This document shows positions 27,795 to 37,298 of a stretch of 64,000 bases of DNA, one piece after another. A program made the position numbers and the translations under genes. Each line of letters opens with the position of its first letter. Within the stretch, counting starts at the first letter, position 1. Below the pieces are notes generated by a model. It did no database searches. It was given only the letters and a program-made list of their open reading frames with translations, and was not told the origin of the DNA. The DNA comes from Erysipelotrichaceae bacterium (GTDB taxonomy: Bacteria > Bacillota_I > Bacilli_A > Erysipelotrichales > Erysipelotrichaceae): positions 1 through 64,000 of the forward strand of contig SVBN01000002.1 in assembly GCA_015058875.1 (NCBI GenBank), in the 5' to 3' direction.

Positions 27795-28346
27795 ATGAAG
27801 GTATTATTGGATTTGTACATTTCCTGGTTCAAGATGGGGCTTTTCACTTTCGGCGGCGGTTATGCGATGCTGCCGATGATTCAGAAGGAAGTCATTGAAA
27901 AGCACCACTGGGCTACGGAAGATGAGATTATGGATTACTATGCGCTGGGGCAGGTGACCCCGGGCATTATTGCTGTCAATACCGCTACATTTGTCGGATA
28001 TAAGATCAAAGGCGTCATCGGGGGAATTATCGCAACCCTGGGAGTTGTTTCTCCTTCGGTAGTCATCATTTCTCTGATTGCCGGACTGATCTCCAATTTC
28101 TCGGAACTGGAAATTGTCCAGCATGCACTGAAGGGCATTCAGGTCGCGGTATGCGTGCTGATGTTCACCGCAATCCGCGGACTGTACAAAAAGGGCGTCA
28201 AGGGAACGATTCCGTTTATCATCTTTGCGGCGGCGTTTCTTCTGTCCTATTTCACAAGCATCTCAACCGTGATTCTGGTTATCATTGCGGGCGTGGCCGG
28301 TTATGTGATCAGCGTTAGCGGAAAGAAAGGCGGTGAAGCAAAATGA
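27795..28346 (+). CDS. Chromate transporter family protein (half-size)
   Basis: FTFGGGYAMLPMIQKEVIEKHHW, GQVTPGIIAVNTATFVGYKIKGVIGG. Confidence 0.92.
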   Translation: MKVLLDLYISWFKMGLFTFGGGYAMLPMIQKEVIEKHHWATEDEIMDYYALGQVTPGIIAVNTATFVGYKIKGVIGGIIATLGVVSPSVVIISLIAGLISNFSELEIVQHALKGIQVAVCVLMFTAIRGLYKKGVKGTIPFIIFAAAFLLSYFTSISTVILVIIAGVAGYVISVSGKKGGEAK

Positions 28347-28912
28347 GTACGTTCCTGCTGATGTGCTTTGAGTTCTTCAAAACCGGTCTGTTTGCGATCG
28401 GCGGAGGACTGGCCTCTATTCCTTTCCTGAAGGAAATGTCCGTGAAATACGGATGGTTTACGATTGAACAGCTGACCACTATGATCGCGGTCAGTGAATC
28501 GACGCCCGGTCCGATCGGCATCAATATGGCAACTTATGTCGGCTATCATATGTTCGGTATCGCGGGAGGCATCTGCGCTACGCTTTCCCTGGTTGCACCG
28601 AGCATCATCGTCATCTGCATTGTCGCAAAAGTACTGGAAAAGTTCCGGAACTCACCGGTCGTCAACGGTGTGTTCTCCGGATTCCGCCCGGCAGTCGTCG
28701 GATTTATCCTGGCAGCGGTTGCCAGCATCTATCTGAATTCACTGCTCCGCATCCCTGCATGGCAGGCCAGCGGAAATCTGACGGATCTGTTCAACTGGAA
28801 GGCAATCATCCTGTTTGCGGCACTGCTTGCATTCTATGAATACAAGCCGAAGATACATCCGATTGTAATCATCTGCCTGGCTGCCGCAGCCGGCATCATT
28901 CTCGGATTCTGA
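28343..28912 (+). CDS. Chromate transporter family protein (second half)
   Basis: FFKTGLFAIGGGLASIPFLKEMS, ESTPGPIGINMATYVGYHMFGIAGG; overlaps preceding gene by 4 nt. Confidence 0.92.
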   Translation: MSTFLLMCFEFFKTGLFAIGGGLASIPFLKEMSVKYGWFTIEQLTTMIAVSESTPGPIGINMATYVGYHMFGIAGGICATLSLVAPSIIVICIVAKVLEKFRNSPVVNGVFSGFRPAVVGFILAAVASIYLNSLLRIPAWQASGNLTDLFNWKAIILFAALLAFYEYKPKIHPIVIICLAAAAGIILGF

Positions 28913-28921
28913 TTACAGTCA

Positions 28922-28967
28922 AAGGAATTCTCTGAGTACAGTATATGTATGAGGAGAATTCCTTTTT
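28922..28967 (+). terminator. Terminator after chromate transporter pair
   Basis: aaggaattctc...gagaattcctt followed by TTT. Confidence 0.8.
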
Positions 28968-29008
28968 GTCTGTAAATGCGAAGCGGATTGTTGGTATAAT
29001 GCGGCTGT

Positions 29009-29390
29009 ATGAGAATAGAAAAAAACAGACATCTTGCCATTCTTTATACGCTTGTGAAATCACAGAATGATTTTATTTCCTCGGAAGAGCTGGCAGAAAA
29101 AACGATGTCTTCCGTACGCACGGCAAAGAGTGATATTGCCATGCTGAACGGTGCACTGAAGGCGGAACACATCGGCTCTATTGAATCCAGACGAACAGGT
29201 GAGCACGGAAGTGTTCGGGTATTATCTGCATACACCGAACGAAACACTTTACACAGTCGATTACACTGCAGACGGAAAGAACTATAAGTTTGAAACTCTG
29301 CATATCGAAGATCTGTTCGACAAGCTGCTTCTGAAGGGAACCGATTCGGATACAGGAGCTACCCCGATCGGATTCCACAAACCGGAATAA
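29009..29390 (+). pseudogene. Composite remnant: HTH-domain start plus unrelated C-terminal fragment in another frame
   Basis: Frame a: MRIEKNRHLAILYTLVKSQNDFISSEELAEKTMSSVRTAKSDIAMLNGAL (HTH_11-like) degrades after about residue 65. Frame b (29181-29390) gives TEVFGYYLHTPNETLYTVDYTADGKNYKFETLHIEDLFDKLLLKGTDSDTGATPIGFHKPE. Confidence 0.5.
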
Positions 29391-29396
29391 GACACG

Positions 29397-29421
29397 GAAG
29401 AGGATGGGAACATCCTCTTTC
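29397..29421 (+). terminator. Terminator-like hairpin
   Basis: gaagaggatg-ggaa-catcctctttc. Confidence 0.65.
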
Positions 29422-29503
29422 GAACAAAAGACAGATAAGAGATATGTGCAGAATATCAAATGAAGATGAAGAAAATCATCTGCACTGAATGGAGGATCAG
29501 GCA

Positions 29504-30343
29504 ATGAAATACAGCAGGATCAATGTTCATGGGATTCGGATTTTTTACAGAGAGTGCGGTTCGGAGGATCTTCCGGTCATGGTGCTGTTCCACGGTTTTC
29601 CGTCCGCAGGACATATGTTCAGGGATCTGATGCCGGCACTGCAGGACAGATTTCATCTGATTGCGCCGGATTATCCGGGATTCGGTCAGTCGGATTCTCC
29701 GTCCAGGGAAGACTTTGCATATACATTTGATCATCTGGCGGAAGTGATGGAAGGATTCCTGGAAGAGATGAAGCTGGACCGGTTTTATATGTATGTGTTT
29801 GACTACGGTGCACCGATCGGTTTCCGGATTGCCATGAAACATCCGGAATGGATCATGGGCATTGTCTCCCAGAACGGCAATGTATACAGGGAAGGTCTCG
29901 GAAAGAAATGGGAAGCACGCGCGGAATACTGGAAAAATCCCACACCGGAGCTGCGTGAACAGTACAAGAGCGCTTTTGCAAAAGATACCGTGATCGGCCA
30001 GTATACATTCGGGACGGAAGAGGGCAGTGTTTCTCCGGATGGGTATTCACTGGATCTGTATTATGCATCTGTCATTCCGGATTATGCGGAAAAACAGTCA
30101 GACCTGATATTTGATTATCAGAACAATGTGAAGATGTATCCTGCCTTTCAGGAATATCTGCGGACATATCATCCGAAACTGCTTGCAGTATGGGGAAAGG
30201 ATGATCCTTCCTTTATCTGGGCAGGAGCGGAGGCATTTGCCCGGGATCTTCCCAATGCGCGGATTGTGCCGGTTTCCAGCGGACACTTTGCTTTGGAAAA
30301 CTGCTGCGAAAAAATAGCGGAAGAGATCCGCAGGTTCTTCTGA
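29504..30343 (+). CDS. Alpha/beta hydrolase
   Basis: MKYSRINVHGIRIFYRECG, VLFHGFPSAGHMFRDLMP, APDYPGFGQSDSP, VSSGHFALENC. Confidence 0.9.
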   Translation: MKYSRINVHGIRIFYRECGSEDLPVMVLFHGFPSAGHMFRDLMPALQDRFHLIAPDYPGFGQSDSPSREDFAYTFDHLAEVMEGFLEEMKLDRFYMYVFDYGAPIGFRIAMKHPEWIMGIVSQNGNVYREGLGKKWEARAEYWKNPTPELREQYKSAFAKDTVIGQYTFGTEEGSVSPDGYSLDLYYASVIPDYAEKQSDLIFDYQNNVKMYPAFQEYLRTYHPKLLAVWGKDDPSFIWAGAEAFARDLPNARIVPVSSGHFALENCCEKIAEEIRRFF

Positions 30344-30421
30344 ATATGAATAACGAAAAAAGGAAATGATGACCATAGCGCCATGATTTCCTTTTTGTAT
30401 CTGATGAAGAAGAAATGAATA

Positions 30422-31186
30422 TCAGAAACGGAATGAGAATGTACCGAAATCAAATGTTTTGCTGCACTGACGCAGATCGCCTTCCGCTTCAATCTGTTCC
30501 AGAGCCTCCGTCATTTCATCGATAATACCGGGATGAACCGGATAACGGTAATGTCCCGGAAAAAAACTGCCGATCTTCAGATTCTTCAGCTTTCGTATTG
30601 ATTCAGCAAGCTTCACAGGATCTGTGGATGGATAAAAGGCATCAATCTGTCCGTAATAAATCAGATCACCGGAAAACAGATATCCTCTCTCCGCTTCATA
30701 GAATACGCAGTGTCCGGGAGAATGCCCCGGTGTATGAATGATCTGAAGATTCCTGTTTCCTGTGCTCAATGTTTCTCCGCCTGCATATGTGAAGGAAGGA
30801 GTTCCCTGAAAAACATTCCAGGTCTCCGGATCAAAATCATCCGGAAGAACTGTCGGCTCTTTAATCAGATCACTCAGTACTGCAGGGCGGGGAACAGGAA
30901 AATGTTTACTGATCCATGGCACCTCTGCTTCATGAACGCCGAAGTGTTCAAAGCTGCCGTGGGATCCGATATGATCCCAATGCACATGTGTGGTCAGTAC
31001 CGTGACCGGCCCCTGATACAGCTTTCTGACAGCAGGACCGATATCCCGGATTCCGGCGCCGGTATCAATCAGGAAAGCTCTGTCCGTACCGCACAGCAGC
31101 CAGCAGTGCGTCTGCTCGCGGTGCCGGTATTCACTGATGCAGTATGTATCCGCATCAATCTGTTCTGTTTCAAACCATTCGTTCAT
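30422..31186 (-). CDS. MBL-fold metallo-hydrolase
   Basis: TVLTTHVHWDHIGSHG (HxHxDH), IHTPGHSPGHCVFY, LFSGDLIYYG. Confidence 0.92.
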   Translation of the reverse strand: MNEWFETEQIDADTYCISEYRHREQTHCWLLCGTDRAFLIDTGAGIRDIGPAVRKLYQGPVTVLTTHVHWDHIGSHGSFEHFGVHEAEVPWISKHFPVPRPAVLSDLIKEPTVLPDDFDPETWNVFQGTPSFTYAGGETLSTGNRNLQIIHTPGHSPGHCVFYEAERGYLFSGDLIYYGQIDAFYPSTDPVKLAESIRKLKNLKIGSFFPGHYRYPVHPGIIDEMTEALEQIEAEGDLRQCSKTFDFGTFSFRF

Positions 31187-31191
31187 ATAAA

Positions 31192-31218
31192 CAGAATATC
31201 AGAAAATGATCAGAGTTT
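31192..31218. repeat. Short dispersed repeat, copy 1
   Basis: cagaatatcagaaaatgatcagagttt; matches copy at 31458-31484 with 2 mismatches over 27 nt. Confidence 0.7.
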
Positions 31219-31457
31219 CTTAAGGGATAACGGTCATGATCTCAATGTCCTGCGCTATCAGGCGTTTTTTATGAATGAATCTTTCGGCTTCCGGCACTAC
31301 AACGGCAGTAAATACGAAATACTGCCGATCTGGTAATACTGAATGCTGACTGACTGGGAAATCATTTTGAATTCATGTGAAATATAATGATGCAGAGAAC
31401 AACGGTATTCCATTTTTCCGTTCTGTTTCAAATTTAATTCCGGGTGTGCAGAGTGTG

Positions 31458-31484
31458 CAGAATATCGGAAAATGATCAGACTTT
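31458..31484. repeat. Short dispersed repeat, copy 2
   Basis: cagaatatcggaaaatgatcagacttt. Confidence 0.7.
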
Positions 31485-31551
31485 ATGACATGTTTACAAT
31501 CATTCGGTCAAATGTCGTACATATGCTGAATATCAGTGATAAGATGCGGAC

Positions 31552-32898
31552 ATGGACAACGAGACGAAAGAGTTTATCCGGGAAGTATTCACACTGTCCC
31601 TGCCGGTAGGATTCCAGCAGATTATCAATCTGACAGTGAACATGATTGACAATATCATGGTCGGGCAGATGGGGGAACTGGCGATTACGGCAGTCTCCAT
31701 CAGCGGCACATTCACCTGGCTGGTCATGGTGTTCGGTACAGGTCTGGCACATGGGGCAAATGTCGTCATGGCACAGGATTGGGGAAGCGGGAATGTGCAG
31801 CGCATCAAGAAGCTGTTTTCCTTTGTTATTACCATGTCCTTTTCCGCCGCATTGATCTTCTTTGTGCTCACTTCATTGTTTCCGGAAAGAATCATACAGA
31901 TATACAGTTCCATGCCGCAGTTTGTTGCACCGGGAGTGGAATATCTTTCGATCATGAAATACAGCTTTCTGCTCACAAGCATTTCGCAGATGACGCTGCT
32001 GATGCTGCAGTCGGTCAGAAGCGTGAAGATCGGTCTGTACAACTCGATTCTGTCCTGTTTTACAAATATCTTTCTGAACTGGGTTCTGATTTTCGGACAC
32101 CTCGGTTTTCCTGCCCTCGGTATCAGGGGTGCTGCGCTTGCGACGGTCATTGCCCGTTCGATTGAACTTGTCATTACTCTTACCTATCTGTTCCGGTTTG
32201 AACCGAATCTGCAGTTCCGCCCGAAGGATTTCCATCCGGTACTGGAGAAAGAATTCCTTCTGCAGTATATCCATATCACGCTGCCGTTATTGATCATCGA
32301 TGTTTTCTCCAATCTGGTATCTTCGGTTCAGACAATGATCAGCGGGAGAATCTCCCAGTATTATATTTCTGCGAATTCCATTGTTCATATGGCATGGACG
32401 ATTCCGAATTCCTTCTGCGTCGGTGTTTCCGCATCCGCTAACATCATGGTCGGAAATCTGATCGGCAGTTCCCGATTTGATACGGCAAAATCATATGCAT
32501 GGAAGTTTGTGCGCACGGCTCTTCTGCTCGGCGTGATTGCCAGCGGACTGGTACAGGTGATCCTGCCGGTGCTCAGCAACTTCTATAAGATAACGGATGA
32601 AACAAGGATTCTCACAAGACAGATGGGCTATGCGGCATCGTGCACCGTGCTGTTTTTGCCGCTGTGCTTTGTGGTATTCAACGGTATCCTGAAAGCAGGC
32701 GGCCAGACAAGAAAGCTGATGTATGTGGATATGGCCGCAAACTGGCTGATTGCAATTCCGTTCGGATATATTGCGGCGTTTGTGCTGCACTGGCATCCGG
32801 CAGTGCTGTATGCGGTACTGCGCAGCGGCAATCTGTTCAAAGCGGGATGGGGGCTGCTGCAATTGAAAAAAGGGGACTGGATTCACAGAATTGCGTAG
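31552..32898 (+). CDS. MATE family efflux transporter
   Basis: LSLPVGFQQIINLTVNMIDNIMVGQMGELAITAVSISG, GLAHGANVVMAQDWGSGN; about 12 hydrophobic segments. Confidence 0.92.
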   Translation: MDNETKEFIREVFTLSLPVGFQQIINLTVNMIDNIMVGQMGELAITAVSISGTFTWLVMVFGTGLAHGANVVMAQDWGSGNVQRIKKLFSFVITMSFSAALIFFVLTSLFPERIIQIYSSMPQFVAPGVEYLSIMKYSFLLTSISQMTLLMLQSVRSVKIGLYNSILSCFTNIFLNWVLIFGHLGFPALGIRGAALATVIARSIELVITLTYLFRFEPNLQFRPKDFHPVLEKEFLLQYIHITLPLLIIDVFSNLVSSVQTMISGRISQYYISANSIVHMAWTIPNSFCVGVSASANIMVGNLIGSSRFDTAKSYAWKFVRTALLLGVIASGLVQVILPVLSNFYKITDETRILTRQMGYAASCTVLFLPLCFVVFNGILKAGGQTRKLMYVDMAANWLIAIPFGYIAAFVLHWHPAVLYAVLRSGNLFKAGWGLLQLKKGDWIHRIA

Positions 32899-32986
32899 CT
32901 GCGAAAAGGATTCTTAAGACGCTTTCGGGAAGCTGTATGCTATACTGAAATAGTTAATACAGAACAGCTGTAGAGAGGTAAATAAA

Positions 32987-34174
32987 ATGAGTGAAAATAA
33001 TACACAGTCTCAGGCAATTACACTGACACTTTCTCCGGAAGAACTGGATGTACAGGCGGAAAAGGAAGCTGCCGAAGCCGCAGCCGCCAAAGCAGCCCAG
33101 GGTGCTCAGGCAGTCAAAGACCAGTATGATGAAGCGAAGCTGACTGAAGAAGAAAGAAGAACAGTCAACGAGTTCTCCAAGAAGATCGACATCATGGAGA
33201 CCAATACAATTCTGCAGTACGGATCCGCTGCCCAGAAGAAAGTCACTGACTTCAGCGATACCGCACTGAAGAATGTCCGTACACAGGAACTCGGAGAAGT
33301 AGGGGAACTTCTCGGTGACCTGGTTGTTCAGCTGAAGACAACCGATGAAGAAGAGAAGAAAGGCATCATGGGTCTCTTCAAGAAGGGCGGAAACAAGATT
33401 GAACAGCTGAAAGTACGCTATGACAAGGCGGAAGCCAATGTTGATAAGATTGCGACAGTTCTGGAAGATCATCAGATTCAGCTGCTGAAGGACATTGCCC
33501 TGCTGGACCAGCTGTACGAGAGAAACGCACAGAACACAAAGGAACTGTCCATGTATATCATTGCCGGCAAGAAGAAGCTGGAAGAAGTACGCAGTACAGA
33601 ACTTCCCGCACTGGTCGCAAAGGCAAAGGCTTCCGGTCTTCCGGAAGATTCCCAGGCTGCCAATGACCTGTCCCAGGCATGCGACAGATTTGAGAAGAAA
33701 CTGTATGACCTGGAACTGACAAGACAGGTATCCATCCAGATGGCACCGCAGATCCGTCTGGTTCAGAACAATGACACACTGATGACAGAAAAGATCCAGA
33801 GCACACTGGTCAATACCATTCCGCTTTGGAAGAACCAGATCGTACTTGCAATGGGCATCAGCCATTCCAAGGAAGCGATGGAAGCCCAGCGCGAAGTTAC
33901 CAACATGACAAATGCGCTGCTCAAGAAGAATGCGGAAACACTGCACCAGGCTACCGTTGAAACAGCCAAGGAAGCAGAACGCGGCATCGTTGATCTGGAA
34001 ACACTCCAGCATACAAATGAAGAGCTGATCGCGACACTGGATGAAGTTCTGAACATCCAGAAGGAAGGTCACGAGAAGAGACTTGCGGCTGAGCAGGAAC
34101 TGGCAAGAATTGAGAACCAGCTGAATGACAAGCTGCTGGAAGTCAACTACCAGAGAGACGTCACAAGACGCTGA
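32987..34174 (+). CDS. TelA/YaaN family (toxic anion resistance) protein
   Basis: LGEVGELLGDLVVQLK, AEANVDKIATVLEDHQIQLLKDIALLDQLYERNAQNTKELSMYIIAGKKKLEE, RQVSIQMAPQIRLVQNNDTLMTEKIQSTLVNTIPLWKNQIVLA. Confidence 0.95.
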   Translation: MSENNTQSQAITLTLSPEELDVQAEKEAAEAAAAKAAQGAQAVKDQYDEAKLTEEERRTVNEFSKKIDIMETNTILQYGSAAQKKVTDFSDTALKNVRTQELGEVGELLGDLVVQLKTTDEEEKKGIMGLFKKGGNKIEQLKVRYDKAEANVDKIATVLEDHQIQLLKDIALLDQLYERNAQNTKELSMYIIAGKKKLEEVRSTELPALVAKAKASGLPEDSQAANDLSQACDRFEKKLYDLELTRQVSIQMAPQIRLVQNNDTLMTEKIQSTLVNTIPLWKNQIVLAMGISHSKEAMEAQREVTNMTNALLKKNAETLHQATVETAKEAERGIVDLETLQHTNEELIATLDEVLNIQKEGHEKRLAAEQELARIENQLNDKLLEVNYQRDVTRR

Positions 34175-34184
34175 TTGAAACAGG

Positions 34185-34208
34185 AAGAGCCGGCACAGAC
34201 CGGCTCTT
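34185..34208 (+). terminator. Hairpin terminator after telA-like gene
   Basis: aagagccgg-cacaga-ccggctctt; weak T tail. Confidence 0.6.
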
Positions 34209-34225
34209 ATTGATATGGGGGAACT

Positions 34226-35380
34226 ATGAGTACTGAATATACCAAATGGGCTGCCTGCTGGGGCAACGCAACTTCGATCAGAGAGCAGACAGAATGCATT
34301 TATGCCAAGGACCTGACACTGCGTTATCCGCTGTTCATGTGCTTCAGCGGTGACCGTCTGCGCTTTCATTTTTCCAATCTGACCGGAACCGAGCCGGTTA
34401 CCCTGCAGGCATGCGTATCCGGACCTTCCGCAGATGAGAAGTTCGGAATGGAGACCGCCGATATTACATACCGGGGAGAAAAGAAGATTCATATCCTCCC
34501 GGGAAGTGAAACCGTCAGTGATGAGATACCGTTCACTGTACGTGCCGGTGAAGCGCTGAATGTTTCCATATATCTGGATGGATATACCCAGATGAATGCC
34601 GGCGTACTGATCACCGGTCCTCTTTCCAAAGGATTCTATTCCTATGGAAATCATATGTATGACGAGGATCTGCCGCTGGATCTTTCCAGACAGACAAGCT
34701 GGTTCCAGTTCCTGAATACAGTTGATATCCATACCGAAGAGAAGAACCATGCGCTGATCTGTTACGGAGACTCTATTACCGCCCAGTCCTGGCCGGATTA
34801 CCTGAGTCTGCGGGCATGGGAAAACGGATACCGGAATATTGCCGTGATCCGCAGGGCAGTCAGCGGTACCCGCATTCTGCGCCAATATGACAATATTACC
34901 TATGCGGCTTACGGACTGAAGGGGAAGACCAGATTCCCGGTAGAAATGAATACTGCCGGAGCCGATACGGTTCTCATACAGCACGGCATTAATGATATCA
35001 TCCATCCGGTCGGAGTCGATGTGAATCCGTTCCGTCCGTGGCGTGATCTGCCGACCGGGAAAGAACTGCGTGACGGCTATAAGGAGCTGTATATCGATTA
35101 CGCCAGATCCCTCGGCATGAAAGTCTGGGGCGGAACACTGCTTCCGATCAAAGGCTGGCGTACATATGAACCGTTCCGTGAGGATCTGAAGAATGAGTTC
35201 AACCAGTGGCTCAGAACAACGGATCTGCTGGACGGCTGCGTGGACTTCGACCTGACACTGAGAGATCCGGAATATCCGGAAAGTTTCCGGAAAGAATATG
35301 ACAGCGGCGATCATCTGCATCCCTCCGAAGCAGGATACAAAGCTATGGCCAATGCCATTCCGGAGATTCTGCTGAAATAA
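34226..35380 (+). CDS. SGNH/GDSL-type hydrolase
   Basis: ALICYGDSITAQSWPDYLSLR, VLIQHGINDIIHPVG, SGDHLHPSEAGYKAMANAI. Confidence 0.92.
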   Translation: MSTEYTKWAACWGNATSIREQTECIYAKDLTLRYPLFMCFSGDRLRFHFSNLTGTEPVTLQACVSGPSADEKFGMETADITYRGEKKIHILPGSETVSDEIPFTVRAGEALNVSIYLDGYTQMNAGVLITGPLSKGFYSYGNHMYDEDLPLDLSRQTSWFQFLNTVDIHTEEKNHALICYGDSITAQSWPDYLSLRAWENGYRNIAVIRRAVSGTRILRQYDNITYAAYGLKGKTRFPVEMNTAGADTVLIQHGINDIIHPVGVDVNPFRPWRDLPTGKELRDGYKELYIDYARSLGMKVWGGTLLPIKGWRTYEPFREDLKNEFNQWLRTTDLLDGCVDFDLTLRDPEYPESFRKEYDSGDHLHPSEAGYKAMANAIPEILLK

Positions 35381-35394
35381 AAATTCCCGATTGC

Positions 35395-36522
35395 TCAGGA
35401 ATCATATTCACCGTATTCACAGCCTGTATGCGCACATCTGATCTCATCGATCAGCTCTGTGCCGTGCAGGCTTTTTCTGTACAGTTTTACCGTACCGGTT
35501 CCGTTTCCGCCGTTCCATAAGCGGTTATGGTGCTTGGAACCGTCCGGAGCCTCATAGTTTACAAACAGCATATCCTTCTTTTTACAGGTGATCTCTGTTT
35601 CCATGATTGCATGGATGCTTTCCTGGCGGACATGCCAGTATACATTCTCTTCATCCTCATCAAAGGAGAATTCTGTTTTCACATGCAGATGGAGCTTGGA
35701 GAAGTTGAAATCATATTCCTGCCCTTCATAGTAAAAGACGCCGAGCAGTCTGCGGTCCAGAGGAACATGAAATATGGCCGGACGTCCGCCGCCGATATCA
35801 AAGACACTGTTCTCCAGCTTCTTTCCGGTTTTCATGCTGGTCAGATCATTGGAAGAAAGCCAGACCCACGGCGTTGTGAAGTCTTCTCCCCAGTTCTTGT
35901 CGGCATATCCGCAGCAGGTCTCAGGCTTCACGGTATATCTTTTTCCATTGAATATAACTGTTCCGGAATATTCTGTCTTCATGCCTTCCGCATGCCAGTA
36001 CATCTCAAATGCATTGGCATGACGCATCGGTTCGGATGCACCGTAGCCGACATTGAACGTAATCTGCTTGTTTACCTGCAGATCCCATGACATCTCACCG
36101 TCATCGCACATCCATTCCGGATGGGACGCACTGCCGGAAACGGAAACAGATCCTTTCAGCTGTGTTTCAGAGGCAAAACAGTCGTCTGCGGATACGGAGT
36201 AGGGTGCGTTCATATGCACTTCAATATCTTTCCAGGCAAAGAATCTGTGCAGCTGCACATGATCTTCTCCCCAGCATCCTGCTTTGACCATCAGATAGGA
36301 CGGCTTCTTTCCGGCAGCTTTGTTTGCGGGAAGCTGTCCGAATACCGGCTTATCCTCCGCCAGAGCGGGATTGCAGAGAAAGAATTCCACGAAGAACGGT
36401 TTCTCTTTACCGGTGGCTTCATCTTCTGCGGTGAAGGAATGCCACCACCAGTCATAGCCTTTTGTTCTGAGCTTTCCCCTCAGCATGCACATGTCTCTTG
36501 TAATATCAGAATGATTGAACAT
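35395..36522 (-). CDS. AttH / tocopherol-cyclase-like lipocalin-fold protein
   Basis: LRTKGYDWWWHSFTAEDEATGKEKPFFVEFFLCNP, GYADKNWGEDFTTPWVWLSSNDL. Confidence 0.65.
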   Translation of the reverse strand: MFNHSDITRDMCMLRGKLRTKGYDWWWHSFTAEDEATGKEKPFFVEFFLCNPALAEDKPVFGQLPANKAAGKKPSYLMVKAGCWGEDHVQLHRFFAWKDIEVHMNAPYSVSADDCFASETQLKGSVSVSGSASHPEWMCDDGEMSWDLQVNKQITFNVGYGASEPMRHANAFEMYWHAEGMKTEYSGTVIFNGKRYTVKPETCCGYADKNWGEDFTTPWVWLSSNDLTSMKTGKKLENSVFDIGGGRPAIFHVPLDRRLLGVFYYEGQEYDFNFSKLHLHVKTEFSFDEDEENVYWHVRQESIHAIMETEITCKKKDMLFVNYEAPDGSKHHNRLWNGGNGTGTVKLYRKSLHGTELIDEIRCAHTGCEYGEYDS

Positions 36523-36536
36523 CGTTTATCCTCTTT

Positions 36537-37235
36537 TCATAACAGGTCCGGCACATCAAAGATTCCGGAAGGACTGTGAATCATTGCAAAGCGCTCATCC
36601 GGTTTCGTCTTCGGGTTCAGAAGTGATAATACCGGATGTATTCCCAGGGAAGCGGCAGCTTCCAGGTTCTTTGCAAGATCATCCGCAAAGACGGTTTCCT
36701 CCGCTTGAAGATTCATTTTCCTCAATGCGTCTTCAAACATGCGCAGATCCGGCTTGAAGATCCCGAGCTGATAGCTGTATGTGAAGCAGTCAAAATACTG
36801 TGACAGTCCGGCTTCCTGCAGACGGACGGCCGTGCTCGGCCAGGTATCGCTGATCACGCCGAGCTTATATCCCTGTTTCTTCAGCTGTTTCAGTGTCTCT
36901 TCCGTATCTTCCGCATAGATATATTTTTCATACCGGTATGTGCGGTCATGCGAGATTGTTCTCGCAATATCTTCGGTTACCGTCAGTCCGGCATGACTCA
37001 GCAGGGTATAGTAAAAACCGGTGAACTGCTCTTCCTCTTCTTCCAATGTAAAGATCTTATGGTGACGGATCAAAGGCTCCGACGCCTTCCATAATGCTTC
37101 CTTCCAAAGCTCCGGCTTCACACTGTCCTGCATTTCCTGCGGACAGTATTCCCGGAATACTTCTGTTAACATCCAGTCTCCGGTTTCCGGCGTTTCCAGT
37201 GTCCATCCAAGATCAAAAAATACTCCCTGAATCAT
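36537..37235 (-). CDS. HAD family hydrolase
   Basis: MIQGVFFDLGWTLE, KLGVISDTWPSTAVRLQEAGLSQYFD, FADDLAKNLEAAASLGIHPVL. Confidence 0.9.
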   Translation of the reverse strand: MIQGVFFDLGWTLETPETGDWMLTEVFREYCPQEMQDSVKPELWKEALWKASEPLIRHHKIFTLEEEEEQFTGFYYTLLSHAGLTVTEDIARTISHDRTYRYEKYIYAEDTEETLKQLKKQGYKLGVISDTWPSTAVRLQEAGLSQYFDCFTYSYQLGIFKPDLRMFEDALRKMNLQAEETVFADDLAKNLEAAASLGIHPVLSLLNPKTKPDERFAMIHSPSGIFDVPDLL

Positions 37236-37298
37236 TATGATGTACCTCATGGAACAGTATACATGAATCCGTCATTGCCGGCATGGTATAATCGATGC

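Noticed and set aside
32954-35320. 788-aa ORF on minus strand
   Set aside because: Antisense to the telA-like and SGNH hydrolase genes; its Cys/Phe/Ile/Gln-rich translation is typical of the reverse strand of a biased coding region, and no family motif is seen.
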